64,000 bases of DNA from Prostheceraeus crozeri (Eukaryota; Platyhelminthes; Polycladida; Euryleptidae), in NCBI GenBank assembly GCA_907163375.1, contig CAJQUW010000502.1, positions 1-64,000 of the forward strand. The letters are read 5' to 3'. This document shows positions 42,165 through 54,099 of the stretch, piece after piece. The position numbers were made by a program, and so were the translations under genes. The notes under the pieces were generated by a model. It saw nothing but the letters and a program-made list of their open reading frames with translations. It was not told the DNA's origin and did not search any database. Each line of letters begins with the position of its first letter. Within the stretch, counting starts at the first letter, position 1.

Positions 42165-43606
42165 ATGTTAAAAAACAAATATTATCTTTTTCTTGAAGCT
42201 GAATGCCGTATGTCGTGTTGGTGATTGATATCTCGGTTCTCCGATTTGACAACTTAATGACTGACGAACTCCGATCAGTTGCAAGGACATTGACATGTAT
42301 TGAACGATCCATGATATGCTCCAAACAGGACTTAAATCCAACCTTCTCCATATCTACACTCGAGCTCGCTTCCTGACCAGGCTGTACCACTCGGCCGCAT
42401 GCGATGTATCCACTCTCATACTCCATCAATGTGTGAGTAGAATATTTCGCTGAAAACCCAGGCTCACATCTAGCATCTCCGGCTAATCACACACTCGTTT
42501 TCTCCTCGAACTCTTCATATGACATATTGTTGGGTAGACTATGCACTAAATACTACAGGGGAGACAAAATGACGCTGAATTTTATAGAAAGTCGACCTTG
42601 ATATAATTGCCAAATCCATTGTTTCGGAAACAAATTTCAGCAACATGTAGGTTCAACCACAGACAATGAGAGAGACCGCCCACCTGAAATCATCACAACC
42701 ACCGAGATCGATGTTTACTTAAAGATGACCGTGATGTCCATGTGTATTGACATCCACTGAAGCAAGAAAATGAAATGCTGAGCAAACCACCATCGATCTT
42801 AGTATGCCAAGATTCTGGTTCTACTGGATATCCACATAAAGGACAAAACTTTAACAGGACATCCATTCTGTCAATGGAAACGATAAAATAATGAGGTGTA
42901 TTTGTACCGATATCATTTTCATGTGTGATGTCTTCCTCTGCAGCATCTATGTTTGATACTAATTCTGAGGGCGATAATATATCGTCTGATGTTTGTTGAG
43001 TTGTAAGAGAACTAGATTCACTTCCATCAAAATCATCGAAATGAAGATCAGTTTGAGTAGTGACAGATTTAGTCAACACATGCGAGATTGCGTCGAAAAG
43101 TCTGCACCTTTTCACGAGCCTGTGGTGTCACGTCAGCACACGGAAATCAACATTTCATGTATAAGAGCAGTCTGGGACTGCGGCATCAATTGCAGAGCGC
43201 TATAATCCTTGTAATTCTGCATCAGCTTCAGCTGCCGCGCGCTGAGCGACATATGTTGGAATACGACGTTTTAGAGGCTGAGTTCACTGAAATGTCTGTT
43301 TCACTCAATCGTTTATTCACCCGAAGATATAGGGACGGAACAGCTACTTTCTTTAGCCGCTTGCGACTTGAATGCTAGACCTAATATTTTGGCGTACCAA
43401 TCCACCTCAAATTCATCCTCGCGAAAATGTATGGAGCAGACAACGGCGTTATTCGTAGGAGTCCATAGAGTCCAGTCTTTTCTGCTAATTTTAGATATCC
43501 AAGCTCGACGCACGTTAGGATCTGATGGACAGCAATGGTGAGAAATATTAAGTCTCAGGGTCTCTCCACTAGTGTTGCAACATTCAAATACGTTGCATCG
43601 TGGCAT
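42165..43606 (-). pseudogene. THAP-domain (Kolobok-like) transposase relic
   Basis: The minus-strand frame from 43606 starts with a THAP finger: MPRCNVFECC, then RRAWISKISRKDW and VVCSIHFREDEFE, the C-x-C...C-x2-H layout with the W and F positions typical of THAP. A second block (43115-42693) gives FCPLCGYPVEP and a cysteine/tryptophan segment CFSGCQYTWTS, matching the C..CG...GH...W.S motif found after THAP in Kolobok-type transposases. A third block upstream of 42429 gives DARCEPGFSAKYSTHTLMEYE and VDMEKVGFKSCLEH...VLATDRSS, matching their DDE domain start. Stops and frame shifts separate the blocks, and the end is missing. Confidence 0.72.
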
Positions 43607-43743
43607 GTTTTCCGTGGTGCTAAACCAGCTCGCCGTACTTCAGACTATCAAATGTTGAGACAGTCAGGTTCCAATCCCAGGTGACTCAGTTAACGTCACA
43701 TTGGTCAGGAACTCTCATTGTTAGCTTATCGCTCTGCATGGAG

Positions 43744-46595
43744 CAGGGTTCCTACGCGTTGAGAAATGTCAAGGAAATGGATTTTTTCGCGACACCTGGA
43801 AAAGTCAGGGAAGTTTTAAAACAGGGTAAAATTTAGCTAATATGTCAGGGAATTATTTTATCCGATTAAATGTCAGGGAAAAAATAGGCTACTGTACAAC
43901 TGCAGTCTTTTCTTTACTGAAAAATAGACTATCGATACTTTTAATGAGATGTTGGTCAGTTTTTCTTCTTCAATTCTTCTCTACCGGATTCAATAGAATG
44001 TGTATGTTTCTAACTTATAATTTTCTCGCTTATTGACTATGACATCTCTAATTCCAGTGTATTATATGCGCACCGAAATGGCATGTATTCAGAGGTAGTT
44101 AATAAAATATAAAAATACACGAGCAAACCATCTTTGTTGTAAATCGTGATTGACAAGACAAATTTCAACAGTTTTTATTTCATTTTGAATTTTTTGTTCT
44201 GGCCACACATTGTGAAGTACGTTGATGCAGTCATGAAAATGTCTTTCAATAAAATTCCGTCGTGCAAATCTTTTCAAGTTGTACATGAAGCCACGAATGA
44301 TGAACTTGTTCTTGTCAAATTGCATGCCTTTGTTGGTATTGGCAGAATATTCGAACAATTCTTGACACAGTTTCAGTCTGATGAACCAATGTCACCCTTC
44401 TTATTTCGAATTTTGAATGAAATAATGACACGGTTGTATGAGAGGGTAGTCATGCCATCAGTGGTCGAAAAAGCGAAATCATCGAATCAATTGAGCAAAG
44501 TTGATACAGAGAAAGACGAGACTATATTGACGTTAAAGCATTTGAAATTTGATATCGTGACGAAACAAGCCATGAAGGATGGCGGTTCTTATAAGCAATT
44601 ACTGACCAAATACAGATGCGACTACAAGAGATGCATTCTGACCATAATAAAAAACTAAACAAAAAATTCCGTTAAAGTATTCATTGGTCTATAACATTTC
44701 GATTATTTATCCAGTAGTATTTGGTCAAAACTCAGCGAAGTGAGTTCGTCTTTTTGAAGATCTGCTTTCGAATGACCGAATTGAAGCGAATTACTCAAGG
44801 TGAAGGAGATACTCAAAGATTTTTTGATAGAAAAAGAAACCGACGTCTATTGAAGTTTGACTTCAAAAAGATGAGACTGGATGATTTCTATAATCATCAG
44901 TGGAAATCCTTACATGATTTTATGAAAATGAAACTGCTGATTTCACATGTTCAAGCAAATATCGAAAGGGGTTTCTCTGTGAATTCAGATATGTAACAAA
45001 CGAATATGTCGGCAAAATTATTAATGGCTCGAAGAACTGTGTACGATGGCATGAAAGCTACTAAATGTGCCCTCGACGAAATGCCAATTGCTAAGCATTC
45101 CTTCAGCATTGCCGAGCTGCACGTTCCAGGTATCATATTTACGTGGAATAGGAAAAAGAAAGGTTGAAAGCTGCCGAACACCGAAACGCAAGTGATCGGA
45201 AACGGAAAGCCCATGCCAATCAAATTGATTTAAAAACAAAGCGCATCAAATCTATCGGTGAAACAAAATTAGAATTAGCTGAAAACTCCGACGCTCTAGC
45301 CTTTTCCGCTGAAAAGAAAAACGATTCAACTCTTCTGGTGAAATCTAATGCTTTACGGAAGCGCGTTGATGAACTGTCATCAGAAGTGTGTTCCCTCAAG
45401 CGAGACATTGAACATTGTAAAAGGGATCTGAAATGTCTTTGAATTATGTCAAAGAATTTAGATTTATGAATAGGCCTATAGAGTTACCAAAGCGTGTTAA
45501 TTATACACATTTTGAGATGAGATACTGACAATACTTTACTTGTTTGAGCTTAGCAGTTAACATGAAGAATATTTTGTAACATTTTGTAATTTCCTTTGAT
45601 TTCTCAATATCGATAAAGAGTTCAGTATGTAAACTTTTGTACTGTCTAAATTTTCAATTTGAAAAGATTTGTAATTTTATATGTAATTCTCCGTATGAAA
45701 AGATTCAATTTATTTGTCAAATCATAGAACATGTCATCAGAGATGCCTCTGACAGTACTCGAATTTTGCTTGGTTATACGTACGAGTTTGGACTTTTTCA
45801 GATGATTTTCGCACAGCATTTTACTCGTGTCTGTCGTAACATCAATCAGTTTATCTTTTCAACACTTGTTTTTAGTTTGTTTGTCAGCTTTGCTGCAGTT
45901 ACAGATCAAAAGAGCATTTCTTTTAGTTCTATCATTTTTTTCATTATCAGGAAGGAGTTTCAAGTTTTATACATGTTAATGATAGTTTGTATACTATTTT
46001 TGATGTGAATTGTTTATTAAAACACTTATTTTGAACTTGTACTATTCTTTCCTTTTTGCACATGTAATATTTGGCTTATACTTATTCCGTTATATAATTC
46101 CGTTTAGCAACCGTTTAATTCCGATTACGCAGTATTATTTTTACATAGCGAAATAAAAGCCGAAAGCTGCTATGATCTTATTTCATTTTTCTCTTTCCTC
46201 TCACACTATAAGATCACAACAGCTTTCGGCTTTTACTTCGCTATATCAATATACTTCGTATTGTTGACTAAAACATATTAAGTACTTATAACTAAACCAG
46301 TCTTTCAACGCACTAAATTAATATACTAATATCGATTTCGCCGGGCCGGCTTGGTCACTTTGTATTAAAAAACGTACTTTGTGTATATTTAATAATGCTT
46401 TCGAAGTCTTTTTTTAAAAATTGTGTGATGATAACAAAAAGATGCTTAGCATTATCTCATTACATATTATTACTGGAACGCAATAATTTGACATTCAAAC
46501 GAACTACCAAAAAATAACACTTTAATATACTGTCCAAAAATTTTTGTGAGGGAAATGTCAGGGAACTTTTTTGTTCAGATTGCGTAGGAACCCTG
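43744..46595 (+). mobile_element. Old hAT-like transposon with transposase remnants
   Basis: Ends CAGGGTTCCTACGC and GCGTAGGAACCCTG are perfect 14-bp inverted repeats; subterminal GTCAGGGAA occurs on both sides. No clean 8-bp duplication is visible. Inside, 44146-44658 gives ATNDELVLVKLHAFVGIG and FRILNEIMTRLYERVVMP; 44721-44996 gives LLISHVQANIERGFSVNSDM, the C-terminal hAT dimerisation-type motif (SH.QA.VERGFSVN); 45001-45440 continues with ARRTVYDGMKATK and a basic coiled-coil tail. Frames are split by stops and shifts, and the N-terminal half is not recognisable. Confidence 0.75.
46145..46244. repeat. 36-bp inverted repeat (hairpin) inside the hAT-like element
   Basis: Arms 46145-46180 and 46209-46244 (ATAGCGAA.TAAAAGCCGAAAGCTG core) are inverse copies with about three mismatches around a 28-nt spacer. 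It could be a foldback MITE or a subterminal structure of the host element. Confidence 0.75.
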
Positions 46596-46619
46596 AGGGA
46601 ATCAGGCTCAGGGACGCAG

Positions 46620-47280
46620 TCGTTTTACTGGATTCTCATTGGCTGCTCTATTGGCAGGACATTTCGTGTGCTAGCGTCTTAGCAATGTCAATTCTGACTG
46701 TTCGAATAGACACATAGTTAATATTATGCTTCAAGAAGACATTTGAGATCAACTTGTAAAATTGCTTCAGTTCCCCTTTAATTGCAAGTTTTGTTTGCAT
46801 ATTAAACTTTTCAGTTTTATTTCAGTTTCTTCTGGTGACTACACTAATGAGGGTAGGCTCTAATTGTTTTGTTGGATTGGTTATCAATATATTACCACGT
46901 TGGCCCAAACGGTCTTCCAAAACAACTGATGCTAAGAGATCTTCATGGAATGTATAATGCCGCGACTGCTAGAAATAATGCCAGAGTTTTAGATGTACTC
47001 ATCAGTCATTTCTATTATGAACTCGGAAAAAATGTGTTTTTTATTTAAAAAAACGTGCAGATGATTAAAGTGAATTCCAGTACGGTTACTGTAAAGCTTC
47101 TTGATGCGTCAATTGAATTCAATCTTGACAAATCAAAATTGATTAGCATTCTCATGGACTCATGCGCGATTCTGCGGGGCTGAAAGTATGGTATAGAAAC
47201 CAGGATAAAAGAGCATTGCCCAAATCTGTCTGATATTGATGGCGATACTTGCCATCATGTAAATTTTGTAAATTTTCCCC
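46620..47280. other. No recognisable gene
   Basis: Ordinary sequence up to the LINE 5' region. Confidence 0.4.
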
Positions 47281-47282
47281 CT

Positions 47283-50200
47283 GTAGCCTGAGGCGCTAGA
47301 ATAGGGCTACTGCAAGCTCGAGCATGTCGTAAGAGGCGACTAGGCAAGGTGGTAGATGAATCCCGTCCTGTTGACGGGGATTCGTCGAGTGGGACAGCTC
47401 TACCACCCATTCTTACACTGCGTTCAGTGGTTCTCCACTCCAAGCAGTTTGACTGGTTGTCCATTGGGAACCTGGACTTAGGACCGTCCTTGGATTTTGT
47501 TGCGGAATTAGTGGACTTCTCTGGTCATAGGGAAGCATTGTTCTTTTTGTTTGATTTCTGGCTACTTTATATTTTTATAGGGAGCTTTACCTGATAGGAT
47601 GTGAGTACTGATCCATCAGATATGGATGATATCGAGTGGCTGACCACACACAGCTGGCGGCCAGGCCCATCTTTAGTACCCGAATAACGGTAGCATGTTC
47701 CCGGGTTGTCATTAAGTTGATAGCGCAAAGTACCTCGGTGGGAACTAGGGGAAACGGGGGATTTCTCTATTTTTCATCATGGTTTCTTCCACTCCTTTTC
47801 ACCCTCAGTCTGGTAACCGGAGGCTAAATACCCGTCGTCAGTGAATAAACTTCTGCAATATCCGTGGAATCCATTCCAACTTCAATGACGTCCATTAACA
47901 TCTCCAGACCAAGTCACCGGTTTGTTTATTTCTTTCTGAGACTCAGATAAAAGAACCATTGGACTCCACACTCATCTGACTTTTCCCGGCTATACATTGT
48001 TTTCAAATTTCCAGCACAAGGGAGGTGTATGTTCTCACATCAAGACTATACTCTCTCCCTGTGAATTGACCAATTTTACGAGTTGTTAAACCACGATTCC
48101 AATCATTTTGGGTGCGTATTAACCATTCTGATCATGTCGAGCATGTTTGTTCTCTCTGCCGTTCTCCTAATGACACAGTTTTTCCAAAACTTCATTGAGA
48201 TAAGTCTGCAAACCGACAGCATCCTTGTTAGTATACCCAGGTCGGAAATCATCATTCTCGGCGATTTCAATGTCCACAATATCCATTGGTTGAGTCAGTC
48301 ATACAAAACTGATTCATCAGGTAAAAGAAGCAGAACAGCTTGCCATCGTCAACTGTCTCATTCAGCTGGCCTCTAATCCCACTCGTATTCCTGACTGTGC
48401 TACGGATCGTCCTCAGACTCTCGACCTGTTTCTCACAAACTGACCCGAACACCACGGAGTCACTGTCTCTGCGCCTCTCGGCTCGTTTGACCATTGTCTT
48501 GTCACTCTGGAGCATGAAATCTCGATGACTAGGAAATCTATTTCCAACATGCGTTTCTGTGGAAATTTGATGAGGCAGATTGGGATAATTTCTGTACCTT
48601 TTATGTTCCTTTTCCATGGAAGGATGTTTGTTTCTCTGATTGCCCCTCTGATTCCGCTAATTTAGTTAGTGAAATCATTCTTATGGGTATGGAAACCCAT
48701 AGTCCACATTTTTTCGAAGAGCATAAGGTTGCAGGATCCGAAGTGGTTCGGAAGTGAAACTCGTAACTCTGTAGCAAACAGAAACAAGGCTTTCAAAATT
48801 TGGAAAAGAAATCCAACCCCAAAAACTCGAAGGCGAAAGTTTCGCCTTCGTAATGCTTGTAAGTGCACCATTACCCAAGCTATGATCGTCGATTCTGGTC
48901 TTTAGCACACTGCGTTTCTCGCAACTTCGTAGATTCTTTGCTTTCGCCTCTAAAACTCTCTAACGGTAAAATCTGTTTAACACCCCTAGAGAAAGCTGAT
49001 GCATTTGCTCAATTCTTTGCCAGTAGTTCACAGATTAACTCTCCAAGCTTTGACCCATCACCACTTGATCATACGGACTTTATGCGTAGAATGAATATCA
49101 CCACTAGACAGGTCCGTCGTACCCTACAGAACTTGGATACGAATAAATCTGTTGGCCCTGATGGCATTCCGGCGATTGTTCTAAGGAAATGTGCTCCAGA
49201 ATTAGCACCTTCAATTCTTCTCGTAGGTTTGTTTTTAGTAACCATCTTCCCCCAGAGTTTTTGTTTTTAGTTTATTCTGCCTCCTTAGTTCTGTTTTTCC
49301 ACTCAAGAGAAAAGTGTACTGCTTCCACCAAAGAATCTAATAGTGATTTCTGATACAGCATTTTGTTAGTAATTAGCATTTTAGATAAAAGTCAAGCTAT
49401 TTTATCGCATTTTTATGCTCAGTATTTTGCCTTTGGCAGCACCTCACAAACTCTTTTTTATTCATGCTCATTATCAATCTGATTGTGGTTGTTTTTAATA
49501 AGAAATGTATAACATGACAGAAAAAATAGTTATTTTCTTTTAGTACGATTATGTACGTTTTCTTCACAGAAATTTGGAGTAATAAGTTGGTCTTGTACCT
49601 TTTCTATGATATTGTTCTAAGTGAAAAATAAAGGCAGAGAATAGATCTGTTCTGCAAGAATCTTCGGAAATGATTGTGTTCGCTTATGTCTTTAGAACGC
49701 TTGCTAAGCTTTAAAATCGGTATAAGAAAAACAATGTCAGTGATTGACAGACATGTTCAGGGGATGCACATTTTTCGCCTATGTTCATCAACAATTATGT
49801 GTCTTTCTTTCGTCTCATGTTAGGCTTCCTGAATTTGCTTGTCATTCGAACAATTAGTGTGCACTTTTAGGTACTCAAATATCTCTTTGTTCAGGAACCC
49901 AACTGTCCTAGGGTGTTTGGTTTGTAATTTCCTTTGGTGGGGTAATGAAACTATGACCTTTTTCTAATAATTTGAATGTGACGAAGGAAATCCCTGCTTC
50001 GTTATATTTGTAAAAGAAGTTTGCTTGATGTTGAAACTGTACTTGCATCATCTTGACCGATATTAACAGGATAATTCGCATGTGTTACATGTTGACTCTA
50101 ACGAGGTTTAAAATTATGCAGTCTTTGAGAAAGACGTTGATGCTTCAACCATTTTAAAATTGTGACAATGCAATTACTACAAAGCGATCTGCACACGCAT

Positions 50201-52400
50201 CCAGTTAAAGCTACGAGTATTTTTTTAGTAATTTTGGCTATGTGTAATTGATGAAAAATACGACGATTTCATCCATGCGTGGAGCTTCATCGCATTATTT
50301 ACTTAACAAGGATGATTTGCTTGCCAGGTACGGGGTAAGACTCAAATAAGACAGGCGCTTGATTGGTAAGATTTATTTTAGCTTTAAGTCTGATTCGACT
50401 CGACTGCTGAAGCAATAGTAGAATTTTCAATGTTCCGACATGATTAGGCATGTATGCTTTGATAAAAGCCTAGGTTTTAGAAATTGCTGAAATAATTTTT
50501 GTTGTTAAAACTTTAAAACTTTGCCTTGGACAGCTTTAGAAAGGCCATTTTGGGGACCATTTTTGCGCGAAGACCACTTTGCTTAGGCACCCTGAATCAC
50601 AACAACATTGCTTGCACATTTCAATTTGGGAAAACGTGCGATTGAAGGACGCTCTGAGTGGTCTTCATGAGCTCGAGATCTTTTGATTCCTACAGGAGGG
50701 CCTTCCTCAAAGCGGCATCTCAGCTATTGCTATGCAATAAGAAAGGGAACAGTCGGCAATTTGACAGTGGAGATTTATAGCATTTCAGTAACTCCTCCGT
50801 TTAAGAAATTACTAATCTTCCTTTATTATACTAAATAGAAACGATATTGTTTCTATTTAATATAACGATACCTCGTTTGTTCAGTTTGCTCCGGAATAGT
50901 AATGAGGATGATAAAAAATGCACCCATATCATTTCTCTTTTGATATCCGTTGAAATTTGTCTAAATTCAGTCTACTTTTGGGAAATTGAGTGAAAAATTT
51001 GTCATATTTCATTCTATCAGCATGCACGTGACATTTCGACTTAAGAAAATGCTGGCAAGTGTCGTTCATTCAAACAGAACCGGTTTTACCCCAGAATTTA
51101 CACCGACATCGGTATTAACTCCGGAGTTAACTCTGGTGTGAACATTAGCACTTAAACTTGCACCGAACATGAACTCATGAAAAGATTATTCGTTTTGAAA
51201 ATCTTAGAATGTAGTCAGGAGTTCCTAATAATTCGTTCAATTACTGAGAAACATTACTATTGTAATCAACGATTCTTCATACCTCATTAAATTCTTTCCT
51301 TCCTTCACCCCCCTTACTTTCCCGTTATATCCAACACTAGGATTAACATACTCAAAAGTTGGAGGTAATTTTTCGATTTTGCATTGTTTCGTGGCAAAAT
51401 TACCATTCAGTTACTTATTACTTATTAGTTCAAGGAATTCGATCACCTAAACGAAGTCCTAAACGAAAATCTTGATCGAATCACCAGATATAGCAGCCTG
51501 TGGTGCCTGAAACCCAGTTTCAAGAAAACAGTGTCAAATGTGTTTCATCTTCATAATGCCAAGAGTACCAATGAACCTGATGTCTTTATGAACACCAACC
51601 GTCTAAAGCATGAACACAACCCTGTCTATCTTGGTGTCACCTTAGACAGGTCCTTGACATACAAGACTCACCTACTGAAAACCGCTACGAAGACAAGAAC
51701 AAGGAATAATCTCTTGAGTGTACTCTCTGGTACATCCTGGGGCGCAAGCGCCAACTCTCTCCGGACGTCAGCTCTAGCACTATGTTACTCTACTGCGGAG
51801 TACTGCTCATCAGTGTGAAAAGACTCATCATATGTTCATGCTGTTGACACTAAACTCAATCAGACAGAGCATATTGTAAGTGGCACCATCAGGAGTACTC
51901 AGACCGATTTTCTCCCAGTCTTGTGTAGCATTCAACCACCTGCTATCAGGCGTGAAACTGCGACCTCAAAGCTCCTGGCACAAGTGAAGCTGAATACGAC
52001 CCTTCCATGACGGCGTGAGAAATGGAGAAACTGCGTGGTTAACAGCAAATGCCTCATCGACGACCCAAATGTCAGAGTTCCCGGCTTCGACCTATCTCGG
52101 GTTCAGTGGACTTTCCTCAATCGTCTGCGAACCAACGCCGGCCCTTGTCGTAGCTCTCTGCACCAGTGGGGCGCGAGGGAGTCTCCCTTATGTGATTGTG
52201 GAGAGATCCAAACAATGACCCACATAGTGGAGGCCTGTCTGATGACAGCTTTTCGTGGCAACATCGGTGGCCTCAGAGAAGTTCATTCCGCCAATGGTGA
52301 TGCCATTACCTGGCTTAGAAACGTGCGACTTTAGCCTTCTTCCTTAATCCTCGTGTATTCAGAATCTTATTTGTTGTCCTTTTGCATACGAATATATATA
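47283..52400 (+). pseudogene. Jockey-like LINE in two parts around a 2.2-kb foreign stretch
   Basis: The 5' end resembles LINE leaders with CTACTGCAAGCTCGAGCATGTCGTAAGAGG. The endonuclease follows in fragments: NIRGIHSNFND, LFLSETQIKEP, EIIILGDFNVHNIHW, TRIPDCATDRPQTLDLF and SAPLGSFDHCLVTL. The RT entrance (48863-49220) reads LSNGKICLTPLEKADAFAQFF and NLDTNKSVGPDGIPAIVLRKC. The reading then stops at about 49220 and resumes near 51428 with EFDHLNEVLNENLDRI, VYLGVTLDRSLTYKTHL, SALALCYSTAEYCSSV and the zinc-like C-terminus CDCGEIQTMTHIVEACL. The RT palm (about 200 residues) is missing; an unrelated 2.2-kb stretch sits in its place. Several other stops and shifts are present. Confidence 0.85.
49225..51425. 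other. Foreign stretch replacing the RT palm of the LINE
   Basis: No frame above background and no family match. A short palindrome AAATAGAAACGATATTGTTTCTATTTA lies near 50840-50865. Its ends show no clear inverted repeat or target duplication, so insertion-plus-deletion is inferred only from the interrupted LINE. Confidence 0.5.
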
Positions 52401-52856
52401 TACTTAATGGTTACGTATTTTAATTCTCTTAACTTCTAATCTCGTGAACCTTCGGTATGAAGGAGAAATCTTTTACATGTGGGCTCTTTGAAAAGTAGAG
52501 AACTTAGTAAAGTTTGCGTACTCATGCGCTTGAAATTGCTCACTGTGATCGCTGACATTCACTGCAGCCAACATATCTACTTCTAAATCTGTGTCCTTCA
52601 GTCAGTACTGAAAAAAGACGTTGGCAGCTCCTCCATATCCCTAAAATTGATCAGATAGTACTTAAACGTCAATCTCGTAAGTTAAGACAAAACATTAATC
52701 GTACACTCGGACATTCTTGCCGCTTCGCGTCTCGGACGCTCCTATATACGATAGCTATTTCTTTTTGTCCGATTTTCAGTTAATATTTTCCATATGAATA
52801 GAAAATCTCTTCAACTTCGTGTGTCTGAAGTTCTATGACGATTGATTCAGTTTTAA

Positions 52857-53786
52857 CTCTTCGACTGCCCAAGGTTTATCGCTAATTTCTCTCCTGTGGC
52901 TCAGCTTTTTGCATATTTTTGCAGTTAATTCAATCTGTATTTCTATCATGCTTTCCTCAAGATAGTAGGACTTACTATAAATGGCCAGCATTTATCATTA
53001 TATCATTATGCAATGAAGGAATAAAATCGATTGGCTTGTTAACATATCGATTGATTCGATCGACTCTATTTATTATATTGATTATTTTTATTTTGATTGA
53101 TTTATCGTAGGATGATTGAGTTTTTAATAGAAAAGTCAATGTTTCGATTAATAATGATATTATTTTTCCTGCTACAGCGAGTTTAGAAATATTTCTTTAC
53201 GCTATATATTTTTAGTCAATAAAATGAAAAAGGTCAAAATATTGTTCGGCATACAGATTTCTTTGCTGAACTATAGCCTCCAATAATTCATCAGTAAAAT
53301 ACAGTTGAAAATGTGTCCTGGCACTTTTCTCGCCATTCATAACTGCCGGTCCACGTCGACCAGGATTAGTAACTCGACATGGGCTGATATTTGGAACTCG
53401 ACCTGCGGAACCCCAGCTATCCATACAGTTTCTTATTTTCTTAGTCATCCATATCAGAAGTGTCACTAGAATTGTCGGTTTCCGTTAAGCTCTTTGTCAT
53501 CATTCACAGAATCACCGCTGTCAAAAATGTCATCCTCAATATTTGAATTTGCAATGATGTCAGCCGCTTCATCAACAGAATACCTGTGTGATTTTGTTGG
53601 CCTCGCTGAGGCCATTCTCAACCAAATAGCACATAAGACTACTGCACAATGAAATCATCACATGCTGACTTGTTCGTCATTTCATTCACATCATGAAAAA
53701 AAAATTCGCGAAGTCTGAGATCTCCGACTTTAGCCAGCTGAAGCGTGTGCGCAGATCGGCAATCTCAGACTTGGGCAGTCAAAGGG
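52857..53786 (-). mobile_element. piggyBac deletion derivative with transposase N-terminus
   Basis: Inverted ends (CTCTTCGACTGCCCAAGG on the left, inverse of CCCTTTGACTGCCCAAGT on the right) are flanked by TTAA (52853-52856) and TTAT (53787-53790), a mutated TTAA pair. The minus strand encodes a piggyBac-like N-terminus in two frames: MASARPTKSHRYSVDEAADI with acidic residues (about 53612-53470), then FQLYFTDELLEAIVQQRNLY (53466-53212), which corresponds to the FTDE...V..TN.YA block. The catalytic domain is deleted. Confidence 0.78.
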
Positions 53787-54099
53787 TTATGGATTTAGAC
53801 AAATTTAAAAATGTGGAGACAACTCGTTAATACATAGCCTTCAACCATAAGCCGTGTATCATGTCGGCCATGGTAAAACTTAATACCTTTAAAACCATGA
53901 CCAAATACTGTATATGTGGAAACTGTGCTTTCGTATATTTCAAACTCAATAACTTGCACAAAAATTGTAAACAAAACAATTCACTGATGTTCTCCACGGT
54001 TCTGTTTACGGACAAGTCCAATCAGACGGGGATTTGGCTGATTTACGAAGTGATTCCTCTATCTTCCTAAGCTGAACTGATTAATTATAGTGGTACGAC

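Noticed and set aside
45637-46008. 123-codon hydrophobic frame inside the old hAT element
   Set aside because: Phe/Ile-rich translation of T-rich DNA with no motif, lying after the transposase remnants.
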